A stretch of DNA of 64,000 nt from assembly GCF_000196795.1 (NCBI RefSeq), contig NC_014259.1, positions 1 through 64,000 of the forward strand, read 5' to 3'. A model generated the notes under the pieces. That model did no database searches. It had not been told where the DNA came from and saw only the letters and a program-made list of their open reading frames with translations. Positions within the stretch are counted from its first letter, which is position 1; every line of letters starts with the position of its first letter. The stretch comes from Acinetobacter oleivorans DR1. GTDB taxonomy: Bacteria > Pseudomonadota > Gammaproteobacteria > Pseudomonadales > Moraxellaceae. Shown one piece after another: positions 37,386 through 47,089 of this stretch. Both the position numbers and the translations under genes were made by a program.

Positions 37386-40070
37386 TTAGCCTGTATTGCG
37401 TAAACCAGCAGCAATACCCGCAATACTCACCATAAGTGCATGGTCAACAGGTGTGTTCTCTGCCTGACGCTCAGCAAGATAATCACGGCGGCGTTTCATG
37501 AGTTCAGCCTGTAAAAGATGCAAAGGAAGTAAGTATGGTTTACGAACCTGCATTGATTGATCAAGAACTTCGTTGTTACTAAGAAGCTTTGATTCATCTT
37601 TCAATTTAAGTAGTGTTTCAACAGCATCTTTTAAGCGCTGACGTAATTGATTACCGAGCACTTTTAAATCTTCATCGTCAGTCAAATGGGACTCGTAATA
37701 GAGTGCAATGTTGGCATCGGATTTAGACAATACCATTTCCAACATATCAATAAGCGTCTGGAAATAAGGCCATTGCTGGAGCATTTCATCAAGCGTTGCT
37801 TTTTGCTGATCGGCAATCACTTCATTAATTGCTGCACCAGTACCTAGCCATGCAGGTAACATCAAACGGATTTGGGTCCATGCAAATACCCATGGAATCG
37901 CACGTAAAGACTCAATACCCCCACTCACTTTACGTTTTGCTGGACGTGAGCCTAATGGCAACATTTGTAATTCGAGTTCAGGCGTAACCGTCCGTAAGTA
38001 CTTCACAAAATGTGGATTTTCACGCACTGTCTGGCGATAAACCTTAACGGAGTGATCTGTCATACGGTTCATGATTTCACGCCACTCGGCTTTAGGCTCT
38101 GGTGGCGGTAATAAGGTCGCTTCGAGTGTTGCTGCGGTATAGATTTCAAGGTTTTGCATGGCAATTCCTTCTAAACCGAACTTGAAGCGAATCATTTCAC
38201 CTTGTTCTGTGACACGGATTGCACCAGAGATCGAACCCGGCGGCTGTGAAAATAGTGCCTGTTGTGTTGGAGCTCCACCGCGACTAATTGAGCCACCACG
38301 GCCGTGGAACAGCGTCAACTGTACGCCGTGTTTTTGAGCAATTGCAGTTAGCTCTTCTTGAGCACGATATTGCGCCCAGTTAGCTGACATGAAACCAGCA
38401 TCTTTTGCAGAGTCGGAGTAACCGATCATCACTTCGTGTTTACCCTGAATGTGCTGTTTATACCAATGCATATTGAACAGCGTATTCATGGTTGTTGCAG
38501 CGCCATCTAAATCTTTTAAAGTTTCAAATAGAGGAACTACACGTAAAGGGTGCTGAATACCTGCTTCTTTTTGCAATAACAACACCGCTAAAACATCACT
38601 TGGATATTCAGCCATCGAAATAATATAAGCGCCTAAAGACTCAGGCGGTTGGTCTGCCAAAGTACGCATGGTTGCAAATACTTCTTGGACATCTGGGTGT
38701 CCAATCAAACTGCCTTCAGGTTCATTAATATATTTCGGTAAAAGCGGGCGCTTGCTCTGTAATTCCTGAATCAGGAAGTTTTGGCGCGCTTGTTCAGTCC
38801 ACGATTCAAAATTACCTAAACCTAAATATTCGGTAATTGCTGAAATCGCTTGGCGATGACGACCTGATTCTTGGCGAATGTCGAGTTTAAGTAGTTCAAT
38901 ACCAAAACAGTTCACACGATAAATAAAGTCGAGGAGTTGACCATTCGCAATTTCAGGTAAGTTACTGTCGATTAAAGAGCGATAACAAAGCAATAGGGGT
39001 TGTAAAAGCTCATCTTTGCTTTTAATGACATTGCTGTCGTCTGCTTCTAAGCCTTGTAAGCGCTGTGCTAACCAGTGGCGAGTCGCTTTTAAGCGTTCGC
39101 GTGTAGCACGTAAATATTCACGATAAGGCTCTGCATGTTGGTTACCAATAGCCTGAATCATTTCTTCAGAACAGGTTTGGATTGAAAGTTCCCAACGTAA
39201 GTTTTCGATATCTCTTAGGTAAAGGTCGGCAGCTTGCCAGCGTGATAACCACAGTACTTCTTGAGTGATTTGGTGAGTAACATTTGGGTTGCCATCACGG
39301 TCTCCACCCATCCAAGAAGCAAAGCGCACTGGCGCAATGTTAAGGGGTAAGTTTTGTTGGCAATTATCTTGAACCAACTCATTTAATTCACGAATAAATT
39401 TAGGTACAGCATTCCAAAGTGTTTGTTCAATGGTTGCAAAGCCCCATTTTGCTTCATCAACAGGGGTCGGGCGGTGCTGGCGAATTTCATCTGTTTGCCA
39501 TGCCGAACTGATTTGTTGCTTTAAGTTGGCAAGTGCATTTTGTCGTTCACGCGGAGTAAGTTTTTGCTGATCAAGTTGAGAAAGACAAGCATTGATATCA
39601 TCATATTTTTGAATCAGGGTACGACGACTCACTTCAGTTGGGTGCGCCGTAAGTACTAACTCAATATTGAGATCACAAATTTGCTGGAACAGTTTTTCTG
39701 TCGAAATACTTTTATCTTTAAATTTTTGAAATAGGTGAACAAGTGGATTTGGAGAATTAGCCTCCGAATCAAATTCTGCCTGTCTGCGACTACGAACCAC
39801 ATGGTATTGCTCGGCAATATTGGCAAAATTTAAAAAATGAGAAAAAGCGCGGGTAAGAGGCAATAGCTCTTCATCGGGCAATTCTAAAAATAATTGTTCT
39901 AATTGCTTTTCGGCTTCAGCTTGACCATCACGTGCACCTTTTGCAAGAGCACGGATTTGCTCGATCTGATTAAACAGTTCTTGTCCTGCATGTTGTTTTA
40001 GGGTTTCACCTAACAAATTGCCAAGTAAACGGACATCCTCACGCAGTGGCGCATCGATTTGCTGAACCAT
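37386..40070 (-). CDS. ppc: Phosphoenolpyruvate carboxylase
   Basis: Ppc adds bicarbonate to phosphoenolpyruvate to give oxaloacetate, replenishing the TCA cycle. The 894-residue length is close to E. coli's 883. Signature motifs are present: VLTAHPTEVSRR (catalytic His), GGDRDGNPN, GYSDSAKDAGFMSANW, LFHGRGGSISRGG and the C-terminal ...GIAAGLRNTG. The open frame extends upstream to 40172, but GGAG eight bases before the ATG at 40070 (MVQQIDAPLREDVRLLG) fixes the start. It stands alone, with its own terminator. Confidence 0.97.
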   Translation of the reverse strand: MVQQIDAPLREDVRLLGNLLGETLKQHAGQELFNQIEQIRALAKGARDGQAEAEKQLEQLFLELPDEELLPLTRAFSHFLNFANIAEQYHVVRSRRQAEFDSEANSPNPLVHLFQKFKDKSISTEKLFQQICDLNIELVLTAHPTEVSRRTLIQKYDDINACLSQLDQQKLTPRERQNALANLKQQISSAWQTDEIRQHRPTPVDEAKWGFATIEQTLWNAVPKFIRELNELVQDNCQQNLPLNIAPVRFASWMGGDRDGNPNVTHQITQEVLWLSRWQAADLYLRDIENLRWELSIQTCSEEMIQAIGNQHAEPYREYLRATRERLKATRHWLAQRLQGLEADDSNVIKSKDELLQPLLLCYRSLIDSNLPEIANGQLLDFIYRVNCFGIELLKLDIRQESGRHRQAISAITEYLGLGNFESWTEQARQNFLIQELQSKRPLLPKYINEPEGSLIGHPDVQEVFATMRTLADQPPESLGAYIISMAEYPSDVLAVLLLQKEAGIQHPLRVVPLFETLKDLDGAATTMNTLFNMHWYKQHIQGKHEVMIGYSDSAKDAGFMSANWAQYRAQEELTAIAQKHGVQLTLFHGRGGSISRGGAPTQQALFSQPPGSISGAIRVTEQGEMIRFKFGLEGIAMQNLEIYTAATLEATLLPPPEPKAEWREIMNRMTDHSVKVYRQTVRENPHFVKYLRTVTPELELQMLPLGSRPAKRKVSGGIESLRAIPWVFAWTQIRLMLPAWLGTGAAINEVIADQQKATLDEMLQQWPYFQTLIDMLEMVLSKSDANIALYYESHLTDDEDLKVLGNQLRQRLKDAVETLLKLKDESKLLSNNEVLDQSMQVRKPYLLPLHLLQAELMKRRRDYLAERQAENTPVDHALMVSIAGIAAGLRNTG

Positions 40071-40240
40071 GCTATTTTCTCCTGTTCTTATTCTTATCGA
40101 ATATAGCGCGATTAACAAACATTCCAAGCTTTGAGCGTAAGAAAATGTGAATTTTTGCTTAAAAAATAACATTTAATTCGCTTATGGCGTCTTAAAAGTA
40201 GACATGCACTCAGTGCGACTTTTGGCAATCGGACTTTGGT

Positions 40241-40864
40241 TTAATTCCGATATTTGAGCAAAAATAAATGAATTGCATCTCTAATAATGTGTTCTAGCTC
40301 TTCTGCGTTTGGTACGGCAATAATTCTAAGTAGAACCTTATGGTGACGTACACCAAGCAATAAAGTTAAAAGAAGCTCTGTTTGATAAATTGGATCATCG
40401 GCTTGGATAAACCCTAATTCAGCTGCTTTTTGGAAGAATGCGGCTAACTGATTTTGAAGTCGTGTATGTGATGCATCAAAAAACTGTTCAGCTAAAGGGC
40501 TTTGTTCTGCTGCGAGTTCAAATAATACATGTTCTAGCTTTAGTGCTTCAGGTGAATAAATAATCTGTAAAGCGCGTGAACAGACAATAAAGAGTGCTTG
40601 ATAAAAGTCTACCGATGCATCTAATTCAAATTGTTTAGGATTCAGTGTCTCTTCACAAGTTTGTGTAATTGCACAGATAAACAGGTTCGCTTTGTCTTGA
40701 AAGTGATTATAAACCGTGAGTTTAGTGACACCTGCTTCCTGTGCAATCTGGTTCATGCTGGTACCGTGATAGCCAGATTTTAAAAAAATAGCTTTCGCGG
40801 CTTGTAAGATACGAGCACGTTTTTCCAGATCTTTGGGGCGACCACTTTGATTAACTGTTTGCAC
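40241..40864 (-). CDS. TetR-family repressor, likely of the adjacent RND operon
   Basis: The helix-turn-helix (GTSMNQIAQEAGVTKLTVYNHFQDKANLF) and the C-terminal ligand-binding domain are of the AcrR/TetR type. I place the start at GTG 40864 (VQTVNQSGRPKDLEKRARIL), giving 207 residues with an AGAGGA ribosome site. The longer frame from ATG 40930 would start inside a 32-bp palindrome and add residues that do not look like a TetR N terminus. The gene is divergent from the efflux operon at 41014; this arrangement and the palindrome suggest that it represses the pump and itself. Confidence 0.88.
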   Translation of the reverse strand: MQTVNQSGRPKDLEKRARILQAAKAIFLKSGYHGTSMNQIAQEAGVTKLTVYNHFQDKANLFICAITQTCEETLNPKQFELDASVDFYQALFIVCSRALQIIYSPEALKLEHVLFELAAEQSPLAEQFFDASHTRLQNQLAAFFQKAAELGFIQADDPIYQTELLLTLLLGVRHHKVLLRIIAVPNAEELEHIIRDAIHLFLLKYRN

Positions 40865-40913
40865 AAAATCCTCTGATAAAAATTTAAAAAGAAAGCAATT
40901 TATAAGTTTTTCT

Positions 40914-40945
40914 TTAATTAATGTACCCATGGGTATATTAATTAA
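40914..40945. promoter_or_regulatory. 32-bp palindrome, candidate TetR operator
   Basis: Two 16-bp arms (40914-40929 and 40930-40945) centred on CCCATGGG match with a single mismatch. They lie between the divergent TetR and RND genes. This is a likely operator where repressor dimers bind and block both promoters. The evidence is symmetry and position only. Confidence 0.65.
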
Positions 40946-41013
40946 AAAATAAACAATTTATGATGCAAGCATATTGTGCCTTAAAAAATCAGTTTGAATA
41001 AGAGCGATAAGAT

Positions 41014-42120
41014 ATGAATCTGTTAAAACCTCTCATCATGAGTATGGTGATTGTTTGTACGGTCACATTAATGGGGTGTAGTAAAGAAGCTCCCAAAACA
41101 GAAGAAATACCCTATGTGATGGTGGCCCAACCCTTAACTACTCTCAATGAACAAAAAAGCTATGCAGGGGATGTGCAGGCCAGACAGCAAACAGCTTTAG
41201 CATTCAGGGTCGGTGGACAGGTTACGGCACGTTACGTGGATGTAGGTGATCGAGTTAAAGTCGGACAAGTTTTAGCAAAGCTTGACGTGGCAGATGCTCA
41301 GCTACAATTAAATGCCGCTAAAGCCCAACTGGACAATGCACAGGCTTCAGCAAAAACAGCAGCTGACGAACTTAAACGTTTTCAGCAATTATTGCCGATT
41401 AATGCGGTGAGTCGTTCGCAATTCGATACGGTAAAAAATCAATATGACGCTGCGCAAGCGGCTCTACAGCAAGCTCGTTCTAATTATGAAGTTTCTGCAA
41501 ACCAAACTGGTTATAACCAACTCGTTTCTAATAAAAACGGGGTGATTACTGCACGAAACATTGAGATTGGACAAGTGGTTGCTGCGGGCCAAGCAGCTTA
41601 TCAACTGGCCATTGATGGAGAGCGTGAAGTTGTCATTGGTGTGCCAGAACAAGCGGTTTCCGAGATCAAGGTTGGCCAAGCAGCTTGGGTGACGTTATGG
41701 TCTAAACCGAATGACCGATTTGCTGGTTATGTGCGTGAAGTTTCCCCAGCAGCGGATCAGTCTCGTACATTTACAGTGAAAGTTGCACTCAAAGAAGGTC
41801 AATCTGCTATTCAGCTTGGACAAAGTGCACGCGTATTTTTTAGCTCGACTCAAACCAATGTGATGAGTGTGCCACTTTCGAGTGTTTCAGCAACAGATAA
41901 TCAACCTTATGTGTGGGTGGTTAATGCGAACCAGACTTTGCGTAAAGTACCTGTAACGATTGGTGCATATGGCAAAGATAGTGTACCTGTGTTATCTGGA
42001 TTGGCTCCAAACGATTGGGTTGTGATCGGCGGCGTACATTTGCTACGTGATAAACAGAAGATTCATCCGATTGATCGTGAAAACCGTGGGGTGAAAATTC
42101 AGGGAGCAACCCAGCCATGA
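41014..42120 (+). CDS. RND efflux periplasmic adaptor lipoprotein
   Basis: The 368-residue membrane-fusion protein links an inner-membrane RND pump to an outer-membrane channel. It has a lipoprotein signal with lipobox LMGC (Cys22), a lipoyl-like domain (ALAFRVGGQVTARYVDVGDRVKVGQVLAKLD), an alpha-hairpin (about 90-155) and beta-barrel domains. Its last four bases overlap the next gene's ATG (ATGA), so the two are coupled. No outer-membrane factor is encoded nearby; a shared TolC-like channel is likely. Confidence 0.93.
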   Translation: MNLLKPLIMSMVIVCTVTLMGCSKEAPKTEEIPYVMVAQPLTTLNEQKSYAGDVQARQQTALAFRVGGQVTARYVDVGDRVKVGQVLAKLDVADAQLQLNAAKAQLDNAQASAKTAADELKRFQQLLPINAVSRSQFDTVKNQYDAAQAALQQARSNYEVSANQTGYNQLVSNKNGVITARNIEIGQVVAAGQAAYQLAIDGEREVVIGVPEQAVSEIKVGQAAWVTLWSKPNDRFAGYVREVSPAADQSRTFTVKVALKEGQSAIQLGQSARVFFSSTQTNVMSVPLSSVSATDNQPYVWVVNANQTLRKVPVTIGAYGKDSVPVLSGLAPNDWVVIGGVHLLRDKQKIHPIDRENRGVKIQGATQP

Positions 42121-45100
42121 AATTCAATCTCTCGGAATGGGCATTAAATAATAAAGGCATAGTCCTTTATTTTATGCTGTTGCTTGGCATTATCGGTGCA
42201 ATCTCTTATTCAAAATTATCACAAAGTGAAGATCCACCCTTTACCTTTAAAGTCATGGTGGTGCAGACTTATTGGCCTGGGGCGACTGCCAAAGAAGTTT
42301 CTACTTTAGTTACTGACCGTATCGAAAAGGAACTCATGACAACAGGGCAGTATGACAAGATTATGGCTTACTCCCGTCCAGGCGAGTCGTTAGTCACTTT
42401 TGTAGCGAAGGATTCACTTACTTCTGACAAGATTCCTGATGTTTGGTACAACGTTCGTAAGAAGGTAAATGATATACGCCATGAGTTGCCAAATGGTGTA
42501 CAAGGTCCATTTTTCAATGACGAATTTGGAGACACTTACGGCAATATTTATGTACTGACAGGCAAAGACTTTGACTATGCACTTCTTAAGGAATATGCAG
42601 ATCGTTTGCAATTACAGCTTCAACGTGTCAAAGATGTCAGTAAGGTTGAATTAATTGGTCTGCAAGATCAAAAAATCTGGATTGAGATTTCTAACACCAA
42701 AGCGGTACAGCTTGGTATTCCAGTTACAGCGATTCAAGATGCCTTACAAAAGCAAAATAGTATGGCAAGTGCAGGTTTTTTTGAAACAGGCACAGACCGC
42801 ATCCAGATTCGGGTAAGTGGTCATTTACAAAACATTGATGAAATTAAGAAAATGCCTTTATTGGTAGGTGATAAAACCATTCAGCTTGGAGATGTCGCTG
42901 ATGTCTACCGTGGTTTTAGTCAACCTGCTCAGCCACGCATGCGCTTCATGGGTGAAAATGGTATCGGTATTGCTTTATCAATGCGTAAGGGCGGTGACAT
43001 TATTGCCTTAGGTAAAAATCTCGACACAGAATTTGCCCAACTGCAAAAAACTTTGCCTTTAGGCATGAAGCTTCAAAAAGTTTCTGACCAACCTGTAGCA
43101 GTACAACGCAGTATTCATGAGTTTATAAAGGTACTTGCTGAAGCAGTTATTATTGTCTTGTTAGTGAGTTTTTTCTCTTTAGGTTTCCGTACAGGATTGG
43201 TTGTCGCTTTTTCTATTCCTTTAGTTTTAGCAATGACTTTTGCGGGGATGAATCTATTCGATGTAGGCCTGCATAAGATTTCACTGGGTGCCTTGATTCT
43301 GGCGCTGGGTCTGTTAGTCGATGACGCCATTATTGCCGTCGAGATGATGGCAATTAAGATGGAGCAGGGTTATAGCCGGATTAAAGCCGCCGGATTTGCA
43401 TGGAAAACAACTGCATTTCCAATGCTTACCGGAACACTGATTACTGCGGCTGGTTTCTTACCGATCGCTACGGCTCAGTCTGGTACAGGTGAATACACTC
43501 GCTCTATCTTTCAGGTGGTGACGATTGCCTTATTAGTCTCTTGGGTTGCAGCAGTTTTATTCGTACCTTATTTAGGCGAAAAGCTATTACCCGATTTTAC
43601 TAAAACAGGTCATCAGGCACCTTGGTATGTCCGTTTATGGGCGAGATTAACCAAAAAACCGCAACCGCAAACTGTGGCCATTTCACAGGACCATCACTAC
43701 GATCCTTATCAATCTAATTTCTATTTACGTTTTAGAAAGATGGTTGAGTTTTGTGTGACTTACCGTAAAACAGTAATTGCGACGACGGTGGGTGTTTTTG
43801 TGCTATCTGTGCTGATGTTTAAGATCGTTCCTCAGCAGTTTTTCCCACCTTCGAACCGTGCCGAGATTTTAGTCGATTTAAAACTTGAAGAAGGTGCTTC
43901 TTTAACAGCGACAGAACAAGCTGTGAAAAAGGTTGAAAAATTTCTGTCTAAACAAAAAGGTATTGATAACTATGTGGCTTATGTCGGTACAGGGTCACCA
44001 CGTTTTTATTTACCGTTAGACCAGCAATTACCGCAAGCCAGCTTTGCACAGTTTGTTGTACTCGCATCATCTCTGGATGATCGTGATGAAATTCGACGCT
44101 CGTTAGACAAACAAATTAGGCAATTACTGCCGCAAGTTCGTACTCGCGTGTCATTACTAGAAAATGGCCCTCCTGTTGGATATCCATTGCAATATCGTGT
44201 GTCGGGTGAAGATCAAAATCTGGTCCGTCAAGAAGCACAGAAAGTCGCTAAACTGATTAGCGAAAACCCGAATACCACCAATGTGCATTTAGATTGGGGT
44301 GAGCCGAGTAAGATTATTTCAATTCAAATTGACCAAGATCGTGCTCGACAAATGGGGGTCTCTAGTGTCGATTTAGCGAACTTCATTAATGCATCAATTA
44401 CAGGTAGTGCGATTGAGCAATATCGTGAAAAGCGTGAACTCATCGAAATCCGTTTACGCGGCGATCAGAGCGAACGAGTTGAAGTGGCTTCCCTGGCAAG
44501 TTTAGCTGTACCAACGAACAACGGAACGACTGTGCCTTTAGCTCAAATCGCTAAAATTGAGTATAAGTTTGAAGATGGTTTAATTTGGCATCGTAACCGC
44601 TTACCGACCATTACTGTTCGCGCAGATATCCGCACTCAATTACAACCAGCGACTGTTGTTGGCGAGTTAGCTGAATCAATGGATAAGTTACGTGCTGAAC
44701 TACCAAGTGGTTATCTGGTTGAAGTTGGTGGAACTGTAGAAGAGTCTGCACGTGGGCAAAATTCCGTTAATGCGGGTATGCCACTGTTCTTGGCTGTGGT
44801 CATGACATTACTGATGATTCAGCTCAAAAGCTTATCACGCGCGACTATTGTGTTGTTAACAGCTCCGCTGGGTTTAATTGGTGTGGTTTTATTCTTGCTC
44901 CTATTTAACAAACCATTTGGCTTTGTGGCCATGTTGGGCACAATTGCACTCTCTGGCATGATCATGCGTAACTCGCTTATTTTGATTGATCAAATTGAAC
45001 AAGACAGGCAAGCAGGGCATCCAACATGGGAGGCGATTATTGAGGCGACAGTGCGTCGATTCCGCCCGATTATTTTGACTGCATTAGCCGCAGTTTTGGC

Positions 45101-45242
45101 CATGATTCCACTTTCACGAAGTATTTTCTTTGGTCCAATGGCAGTTGCGATCATGGGCGGCTTGATTGTTGCCACCTTACTGACATTATTTTTCTTACCT
45201 GCGCTCTACGCAGCGTGGTTTAAGGTGAAAAAAACCGCATAA
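42117..45242 (+). CDS. RND efflux pump inner-membrane permease
   Basis: The 1041-residue permease is the proton-driven pump of the tripartite system. It has 12 membrane helices, two large periplasmic loops, and the proton-relay pair in helix 4 (LGLLVDDAIIAVEMM). The start MKFNLSEWALNNKGIVLYFMLLL and the early YWPGATAKEV place it in the multidrug (HAE1-like) branch, and the lipid- or metal-specific families look less likely. Substrates cannot be predicted. It is co-translated with the adaptor and probably controlled by the divergent TetR. A large inverted repeat follows. Confidence 0.93.
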   Translation: MKFNLSEWALNNKGIVLYFMLLLGIIGAISYSKLSQSEDPPFTFKVMVVQTYWPGATAKEVSTLVTDRIEKELMTTGQYDKIMAYSRPGESLVTFVAKDSLTSDKIPDVWYNVRKKVNDIRHELPNGVQGPFFNDEFGDTYGNIYVLTGKDFDYALLKEYADRLQLQLQRVKDVSKVELIGLQDQKIWIEISNTKAVQLGIPVTAIQDALQKQNSMASAGFFETGTDRIQIRVSGHLQNIDEIKKMPLLVGDKTIQLGDVADVYRGFSQPAQPRMRFMGENGIGIALSMRKGGDIIALGKNLDTEFAQLQKTLPLGMKLQKVSDQPVAVQRSIHEFIKVLAEAVIIVLLVSFFSLGFRTGLVVAFSIPLVLAMTFAGMNLFDVGLHKISLGALILALGLLVDDAIIAVEMMAIKMEQGYSRIKAAGFAWKTTAFPMLTGTLITAAGFLPIATAQSGTGEYTRSIFQVVTIALLVSWVAAVLFVPYLGEKLLPDFTKTGHQAPWYVRLWARLTKKPQPQTVAISQDHHYDPYQSNFYLRFRKMVEFCVTYRKTVIATTVGVFVLSVLMFKIVPQQFFPPSNRAEILVDLKLEEGASLTATEQAVKKVEKFLSKQKGIDNYVAYVGTGSPRFYLPLDQQLPQASFAQFVVLASSLDDRDEIRRSLDKQIRQLLPQVRTRVSLLENGPPVGYPLQYRVSGEDQNLVRQEAQKVAKLISENPNTTNVHLDWGEPSKIISIQIDQDRARQMGVSSVDLANFINASITGSAIEQYREKRELIEIRLRGDQSERVEVASLASLAVPTNNGTTVPLAQIAKIEYKFEDGLIWHRNRLPTITVRADIRTQLQPATVVGELAESMDKLRAELPSGYLVEVGGTVEESARGQNSVNAGMPLFLAVVMTLLMIQLKSLSRATIVLLTAPLGLIGVVLFLLLFNKPFGFVAMLGTIALSGMIMRNSLILIDQIEQDRQAGHPTWEAIIEATVRRFRPIILTALAAVLAMIPLSRSIFFGPMAVAIMGGLIVATLLTLFFLPALYAAWFKVKKTA

Positions 45243-45251
45243 AATACATAA

Positions 45252-45321
45252 ATTTTTTGTGAATAAAGGTGCGAAATATTGAAAACTCCAATATAGTAGC
45301 ACCTGTCTTTACACAAAAAAT
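45252..45321. repeat. 70-bp nested inverted repeat
   Basis: Three nested arm pairs are symmetric: ATTTTTTGTG (45252-45261) with CACAAAAAAT (45312-45321), AGGTGC (45267-45272) with GCACCT (45299-45304), and ATATTG (45276-45281) with CAATAT (45289-45294). T-run and A-run are in the wrong order for a terminator on plus. It lies between the RND operon and a membrane protein gene. Its role is unknown; a long hairpin, operator or decayed mobile fragment are all possible. Confidence 0.6.
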
Positions 45322-45381
45322 ACAGGATTATTTCACTGCATAAAAAATAGGCTAAGTGCAGTGAATTGAGGTGAAATACAG

Positions 45382-45759
45382 ATGGGGCAAGACCATATCG
45401 AACAGCATCGCCGTTATATAGTAATTTCTTATGCGTTCATGTTTCTTGCATTGTTTACGGTTATTTTTGCGGCCTTTGCTTATTTGGTCGCTCGTAAAGT
45501 GGCGGTTGTAGATAATGCAGAAGTTTGGATTCATGCGCATGCACTATGGATTATGCGAAACGGGATTCTATTTCTTTGTATGGCAATTTTTGCTGTGGTC
45601 TGGTTTATTCCGCTCTTCTTTTTTGCATGGGACAGTAACCTCTGGGTAACCGCCTCTACGGTTGCTGGTGTGGTATTTAGCGCTATTGCGTGGTTATTTC
45701 TATTAAATGCATGGTTAAAAGGCTTGTCTAAATATTTAAAAAATAAGGCAGTTTTTTAA
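45382..45759 (+). CDS. Small integral membrane protein, function unknown
   Basis: A 125-residue protein with three predicted membrane segments, about 12-37, 58-80 and 86-110. The stretch VWIHAHALWIMRNGILFL between the first two resembles the HFRWQIRTFW-type element of a widespread small membrane protein group (COG3671-like). This resemblance is from memory and weak. It lies between the efflux operon and dnaJ and may use its own promoter near the inverted repeat. Confidence 0.65.
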   Translation: MGQDHIEQHRRYIVISYAFMFLALFTVIFAAFAYLVARKVAVVDNAEVWIHAHALWIMRNGILFLCMAIFAVVWFIPLFFFAWDSNLWVTASTVAGVVFSAIAWLFLLNAWLKGLSKYLKNKAVF

Positions 45760-45862
45760 TATATCTATTTTTTAAACATTTTACCCTTGTAAATTCGGCT
45801 AAAGCCCCCCATTTAGTCGGCAATAGAGTATTGATAAAATTCCGTGAGGAGCACCGCCAAAA

Positions 45863-46975
45863 ATGGCTAAACGTGATTATTATGAGGTTTTAGGCGTTTC
45901 AAAAACCGCAAGTGATGATGAGATCAAAAAAGCCTACCGTAAATTGGCGATGAAATATCATCCTGATAGAAACCCTGACAATGCCGAAGCTGAAGAGAAA
46001 TTTAAAGAAGCTGCTGAAGCTTATGAAGTTTTATCGGACAGCGAAAAGCGTAGCATGTACGATCGCATGGGTCATAATGCGTTCGAAGGCGGCTTTGGCG
46101 GCGGTGGTGGTGGCTTTGGTGGATTTAGTGCCGAAGACATTTTCAGCCAGTTCGGTGATATCTTCGGTGGTGCATTCGGTGGTGGTGGACGTCAACAGCG
46201 TCAACGTCGCGGATCAGATCTACGCTATGTAATGGAACTTACCCTTGAAGAAGCTGTAAAAGGGGTGAAAAAAACCATTACCTTTACTGCTCCAGCACCT
46301 TGTGATGTGTGTGATGGTAAAGGTTCAAAAAATCCAAAAGATGTTGAAACTTGTAAAACTTGTCATGGTTCAGGACAAGTACGTATGCAGCAAGGTTTCT
46401 TCTCTGTACAACAAACATGTGGTACTTGTCGTGGCCAAGGTAAAATTATTAAAAACCCTTGTCAGGCATGTCATGGTTCAGGTGTCGCTGATCGCCAGCA
46501 AACGTTGGAAGTTACAATTCCAGCGGGTGTAGATAATGGTGACCGCGTTCGTTTGAGTGGTAAAGGCGAAGCAATTCGTGATGGCCAATCAGGTGACTTG
46601 TACGTTGAAGTTGTAGTTCGTGAACACGAAATTTTCCAACGTGATGGTGCCGATCTTTATATGGACGTACCAGTGAGCATTGCTGATGCTGCACTTGGTA
46701 AAGAAATTGAAATTCCAACTTTGGAAGGTCGCGTTAGTTTGAAGATTCCTGAGGGAACTCAAACAGGTAAATTATTCCGTTTACGTGGCAAAGGTGTTCG
46801 TCCAGTACGTAGCAGCATGGTAGGTGATTTACTCTGCCGTATTGTGGTAGAAACACCAGTCAACTTAAATTCTCGTCAACGTGAATTACTTAAAGAGTTG
46901 CAAGCTTCTTTTGATGGCGAAGACAGTGCTTCTTCACCGAAGAAAAAATCATTCTTTGATCGTTTGTTCGATTAA
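45863..46975 (+). CDS. dnaJ: Chaperone DnaJ
   Basis: DnaJ delivers unfolded clients to DnaK and stimulates its ATPase. The 370-residue protein shows all parts in order: J domain with HPD (KYHPDRNPDN), Gly/Phe-rich segment (about 74-115), four CxxCxGxG zinc repeats (CDVCDGKG, CKTCHGSG, CGTCRGQG, CQACHGSG) and the C-terminal substrate-binding domains. The GAGGAGC ribosome site is strong. dnaK is not adjacent. It ends at a strong terminator, so it is a single gene here. Confidence 0.97.
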   Translation: MAKRDYYEVLGVSKTASDDEIKKAYRKLAMKYHPDRNPDNAEAEEKFKEAAEAYEVLSDSEKRSMYDRMGHNAFEGGFGGGGGGFGGFSAEDIFSQFGDIFGGAFGGGGRQQRQRRGSDLRYVMELTLEEAVKGVKKTITFTAPAPCDVCDGKGSKNPKDVETCKTCHGSGQVRMQQGFFSVQQTCGTCRGQGKIIKNPCQACHGSGVADRQQTLEVTIPAGVDNGDRVRLSGKGEAIRDGQSGDLYVEVVVREHEIFQRDGADLYMDVPVSIADAALGKEIEIPTLEGRVSLKIPEGTQTGKLFRLRGKGVRPVRSSMVGDLLCRIVVETPVNLNSRQRELLKELQASFDGEDSASSPKKKSFFDRLFD

Positions 46976-47002
46976 TAGTTGATTAGATAAGAAATTAAAA
47001 AG

Positions 47003-47034
47003 AAGGCGGATATTGATAAAATATCCGCCTTTTT
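47003..47034 (+). terminator. dnaJ terminator
   Basis: A 12-bp perfect stem (AAGGCGGATATT, 47003-47014, with AATATCCGCCTT, 47020-47031), 5-base loop and T-run. Confidence 0.93.
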
Positions 47035-47089
47035 ATTGCGCTGATTCATCTTATTATTTTTATTCTGCTTAAAAGAAAATTACGTCTGC

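Noticed and set aside
40865..40930. ATG start of the TetR gene at 40930
   Set aside because: It lies in the centre of the palindrome; the GTG at 40864 has a ribosome site and gives a typical TetR start.
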